DNA of 64,000 nucleotides from Intestinibaculum porci (GTDB lineage Bacteria > Bacillota_I > Bacilli_A > Erysipelotrichales > Coprobacillaceae): assembly GCF_003925875.1 (NCBI RefSeq), contig NZ_AP019309.1:930001-994000 (forward strand). The letters run 5' to 3'. Each line of letters opens with the position of its first letter. The first letter of the stretch is position 1. The notes beneath the pieces were generated by a model. It was not told the origin of the DNA. It saw only the letters and a program-made list of their open reading frames with translations, and made no database searches. A program made the translations under genes and the position numbers. Shown in pieces: positions 61,244 to 64,000 of the stretch.

Positions 61244-63272
61244 CCCATATTTTACAGTTAATAAGCTAATAAAGGCAAAATGTATTGATGTATTCAACAT
61301 ATTTTGCCTTCCTTTTATTTAAATCAGTTTCGTACTTTTTTTAGAATTAACGACTCTTTGAAATTTTTTTAAATATTTTTGAGTAATTATTTTTCGTGAG
61401 GGCTGAAAGCCAAAAACTTCAGCCAGGTCATCCACAATTTCTGTCCTTTTAAAGGACGGAATATAGTTTGTTCCATTTATATAGGTTAGGTTAAGATCAC
61501 GGAGTGTATCAAATAATTCTGCACATGTATATTTCTCATTCATATACTTTTTCTCAAGCAGGCGATAAACCAGCAGGGCAATAAAGCATATTAGGAGATG
61601 ACCGTTGATTGAATGTTCTTTTGTGACATACATAGGTCTTGTTTTTAGTTCGCTTTTCATTATTTCAAAGTTTTCTTCAATCTCCCAGCGCTGCTTGTTT
61701 GCGCTAATAATCAATGAAAGATCATCGTCTTCAAGATCAGTGGTAACGGCATAGAAGCCATCATACTTTTCTTCCTCAGCGATTTTTTCCTCATCAATCA
61801 TATAAACCGTTTCATTAGCCACCTCGCCATTCTTGGTGACTGATGCTTTAGAAATATAGTAGCGGGGATCTCGCTGGTTTGTTTTTGTGAGCTTTCCTGG
61901 GTTATTAAGGAGCTTTCTGGCTCTTTCCAGTTTCTTTTCTCTGATGTGTTTCTGATAGCTGGCAAATTTTCTTGAATAAGTAACTATGTAGTTTTCTTCA
62001 AGGGTGTACTTGCCGCCCGATGACTCGGATTTCTTAGTTCTTTTTTCCCATCGGTTCTTGTAGAAAACAAGATCCTTTATTTTTCTTTTTACACCCTCAA
62101 TTTCAATGGTTTCCTTATCAGCCAGGTCATTAAGATTAAAAGTTCCGGCATACCCCTCAAGCTTCCATCCTTCTGGAGATATTGCCCATTCCTTCATGAC
62201 TTTTGACATTTTCTTGATTGGCTGGGTGACAATATAGGCACCGTTTTTCTTCATGTCATTATATACCTTGTTTTCCCAGCCGTTGAGACCTGCATCAGCA
62301 CAGACAACAAACTTTGAAACTGCAAAGTCCCTTTCAACAATAGCCTCTAACTCTCTCATGGATTTTTGCTCATTCATATTGCCCTGAAAGACATAATCAG
62401 CTAAAGGGAGACCATCAGCATCCATAAACAGACCATACTGAACAATAGGATTAGGTCTGTTTTCCTTGCTTTTTCCGTATTTTCTGTAGTCATCCTCTTC
62501 TTCAATCTCAAAATAGAAATTTGTGCAGTCATAGTAGAGAACCGCTGTGTTCTTCTTGAAAAGCTGTGAACTGTTTTTGTAAAGCATTTTTTCAATGAAG
62601 TATCTTTGCTCAGAGAGAACCTTGAGGGAACGGTAAACATCCGCCAGTTCATAATCAGACAAATCAAAAAACTTACTGCATGACTTATACGTAGACAGCT
62701 TTGATGAGGGATAAATAACCCTGGCAGAAACAAGATCATTAATAATGCTCGCTAAATTATACTGAAACTTGTACTGGTCTGATATCTCATTGCAGATATC
62801 CTTAATGCCCAAAGAACACAGTATGTTTCTGATGTACATATAGCCGATATTAAAGAGATTTTCCTTGTCTTTTTCTATTAGGTCATCCTGACTAAGAATC
62901 AGCTTAACATCTGCCTTGTCCTCACTGTCTTTTTGTCTGAGTTCATCAAGATAAAGCTTAAGCTGCTTCATGACCTCATCACGGGAATCGGTATGATACT
63001 TGTCCATGAGAGTCCTGATATTGCCCAGTTTTTCAACAACGAAGGTTGATTTTTTTCTAGTGTTAGGATCATAGAAGTCGTCGATAATATAGAATGATTC
63101 AGAGTTTTTAGATTTGGTTGATTTTAAACGTTTAGCCATATGGAAGCCCTCCCATATCATTATAACATACATTACGGAATATTACGAGTCTAAAATTAAC
63201 AAAAGTTGACAAAAAAAGCTTTTTTCAAGCGCATAATTTGAGATATTAGGTTGTCTAACTGTAAAATCCCCG
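61244..63272 (-). mobile_element. IS1634-type insertion sequence (copy c, 2029 bp)
   Basis: Bounded by the 203-bp repeats; terminal inverted repeats share ATTTTACAGTTA. Nearly identical to 23227-25256. Confidence 0.94.
61319..63139 (-). CDS. IS1634-type DDE transposase (copy c)
   Basis: A 606-residue transposase almost identical to that at 23361-25181 (same LYYDCTNFYFE, ADAGLNGWE and RWEIEENFEIMK blocks). Start at 63139 follows GGAGGG. Intact frame. It is transcribed against alaS and ireB. Confidence 0.93.
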   Translation of the reverse strand: MAKRLKSTKSKNSESFYIIDDFYDPNTRKKSTFVVEKLGNIRTLMDKYHTDSRDEVMKQLKLYLDELRQKDSEDKADVKLILSQDDLIEKDKENLFNIGYMYIRNILCSLGIKDICNEISDQYKFQYNLASIINDLVSARVIYPSSKLSTYKSCSKFFDLSDYELADVYRSLKVLSEQRYFIEKMLYKNSSQLFKKNTAVLYYDCTNFYFEIEEEDDYRKYGKSKENRPNPIVQYGLFMDADGLPLADYVFQGNMNEQKSMRELEAIVERDFAVSKFVVCADAGLNGWENKVYNDMKKNGAYIVTQPIKKMSKVMKEWAISPEGWKLEGYAGTFNLNDLADKETIEIEGVKRKIKDLVFYKNRWEKRTKKSESSGGKYTLEENYIVTYSRKFASYQKHIREKKLERARKLLNNPGKLTKTNQRDPRYYISKASVTKNGEVANETVYMIDEEKIAEEEKYDGFYAVTTDLEDDDLSLIISANKQRWEIEENFEIMKSELKTRPMYVTKEHSINGHLLICFIALLVYRLLEKKYMNEKYTCAELFDTLRDLNLTYINGTNYIPSFKRTEIVDDLAEVFGFQPSRKIITQKYLKKFQRVVNSKKSTKLI

Positions 63273-63387
63273 GATCAACCCAATCTTAAATGGCCGCGGC
63301 GGCGGGAAACCAGATATCGCCCAGGGTGGTGCACCTACTTTAGACGCTATTGAAGATGCTAAAGAAGCCGTTAAAGCCAAATTATAA
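63273..63387 (+). pseudogene. 3' fragment of alaS
   Basis: Duplicate of the last 115 bases of alaS (from the INPILNG codons to the stop), created by target duplication. No start. Confidence 0.93.
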
Positions 63388-63466
63388 AAGATCGAGAACA
63401 TTTGCTTTTGCAAATGTTCTTTTTTTGGTCACATCATAATCATGTCGATTGTAATTTCCTAAAAAG

Positions 63467-63475
63467 TGGTATAAT
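63467..63475 (+). promoter_or_regulatory. Extended -10 promoter of ireB
   Basis: TGGTATAAT 37 bases before the start codon; preserved by the target duplication. A clear -35 at 17 bases is not seen; TTGTAA lies 15 bases upstream. Confidence 0.6.
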
Positions 63476-63512
63476 ATATATTTAGTGATTTAGCGTAAGG
63501 GGGGTCTGAATT

Positions 63513-63770
63513 ATGGCAAAAGATTACACACAGACAAGAGTATTTAACTCAGAAGAATTACGTAGAGAAGTTATTCGCAGCAATCTCAATACGGTGGCAT
63601 CAGCTTTGAATGAACGTGGCTACAATGCGGTTCATCAGATTGCCGGATACCTGATTTCGAACGATCCAGCTTATATTTCCAGCCACAAAGGGGCCAGATC
63701 TATTATCCAGCAGGTCGATCGTGATGAGATTATTGAAGAACTTGTAAAATCATACCTGGAGAAAAAATAA
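63513..63770 (+). CDS. ireB: IreB family regulatory phosphoprotein (UPF0297)
   Basis: An 85-residue cytoplasmic protein of the YrzL/IreB family. In Enterococcus faecalis IreB is phosphorylated on N-terminal Thr residues by the PASTA kinase IreK and limits cephalosporin resistance; here Thr6 and Thr8 lie in DYTQTRVF. The family blocks NLNTVASALNERGYN and AYISSHKGAR are present. AGGGGGG supports the start. It is two bases from ruvX. Confidence 0.94.
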   Translation: MAKDYTQTRVFNSEELRREVIRSNLNTVASALNERGYNAVHQIAGYLISNDPAYISSHKGARSIIQQVDRDEIIEELVKSYLEKK

Positions 63771-63771
63771 C

Positions 63772-64000
63772 ATGGAACGGATTTTAGGCTTAGACTTAGG
63801 CTCACGTACCTGCGGCATCGCCATCAGCGATGAATTAGGACTCTTAGCCCATGGCGTAGAGACTTATCACTTTAGTGAAAATGCCTATAAGAAATGCAGC
63901 TATCGCATTAAAGCATTAGTCGATGAATACAATATTCATACCATTGTCTTAGGCTTACCAAAACATATGAATGGGGATTTAGGCGAACGTGCACAAATCT
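63772..64000 (+). CDS. ruvX: RuvX/YqgF Holliday-junction resolvase-like protein (partial)
   Basis: The first 76 codons of the RNase H-fold YqgF family: ILGLDLGSRTCGIAISDELG (first catalytic Asp) and IVLGLPKHMNGD. The family processes pre-16S rRNA and/or Holliday junctions. Directly follows ireB with a one-base gap; cut by the window end. Confidence 0.93.
   Translation, partial: MERILGLDLGSRTCGIAISDELGLLAHGVETYHFSENAYKKCSYRIKALVDEYNIHTIVLGLPKHMNGDLGERAQI

Larger units (their letters stand above)
63273..63475. repeat. 203-bp target duplication, right copy
   Basis: Carries a second alaS terminator (63395-63427) and the TGGTATAAT -10 box (63467-63475) that drives ireB. Confidence 0.95.

Overview
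This window looks like a chromosomal segment of a low-GC Gram-positive bacterium (Bacillota). Class Erysipelotrichia is a reasonable guess, by gene flavour only. The evidence is Firmicute-type Shine-Dalgarno sites (GGAGG), sigma-A promoters with extended -10 boxes, a T-box leader in front of alaS, the alaS-ireB-ruvX order, and a standalone recD2 after mnmA. No species call can be made from the sequence alone.

The core is ordinary housekeeping DNA: a zinc-ribbon/SPFH pair (1.9-4.5 kb); a HAD phosphatase, LysR regulator, Fe-alcohol dehydrogenase, NUDIX, flavin reductase and threonine-aldolase run (7.1-12.7 kb); a four-gene ABC exporter with a broken secreted-protein gene (12.7-15.8 kb); regulators, DAHP synthase and a membrane pyrophosphatase (15.9-21 kb); small unknowns and tRNA-Ser (21-23 kb); a P-type ATPase and twin tRNA-Lys (25.4-28 kb); a pseudo-HAD membrane protein and yitT (28.2-30.8 kb); ADP-ribose pyrophosphatase, RluA, GH13 and ROK glucokinase (38-43.5 kb); phosphate transporter, mnmA, recD2, kinase, dioxygenase, alaS, ireB and ruvX (49.8-64 kb). 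The GH13 enzyme and glucokinase form a short maltodextrin-to-glucose-6-phosphate unit. The phosphate transporter has a three-repeat Pho box.

Roughly 20 kb is mobile DNA. An IscB (HNH+RuvC RNA-guided nuclease) element with a long putative omegaRNA leader and matching end hairpins lies at 0.15-1.9 kb. An IS605-type element (divergent tnpA/tnpB, TnpB with RuvC triad, structured right end) splits yitT. Six IS1634-type elements of about 2.0-2.1 kb are present. By aligning the flanks I could read exact target duplications of 397, 150, 265, 181, 203 and 22 bp. Because the duplicated DNA usually carries a promoter and the start or end of a gene, several insertions leave an intact gene beside a fragment (HAD phosphatase, P-type ATPase, alaS/ireB). 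Two of them sit one after the other at the same base in the tnpA promoter. The sixth carries a 4-kb element that has two different IS3-type DDE transposases, one made through a -1 frameshift.

The most unusual items are the IscB locus, the long-duplication behaviour of the IS1634 group, the double-transposase element, and a divergent Ser/Thr kinase-HTH pair.
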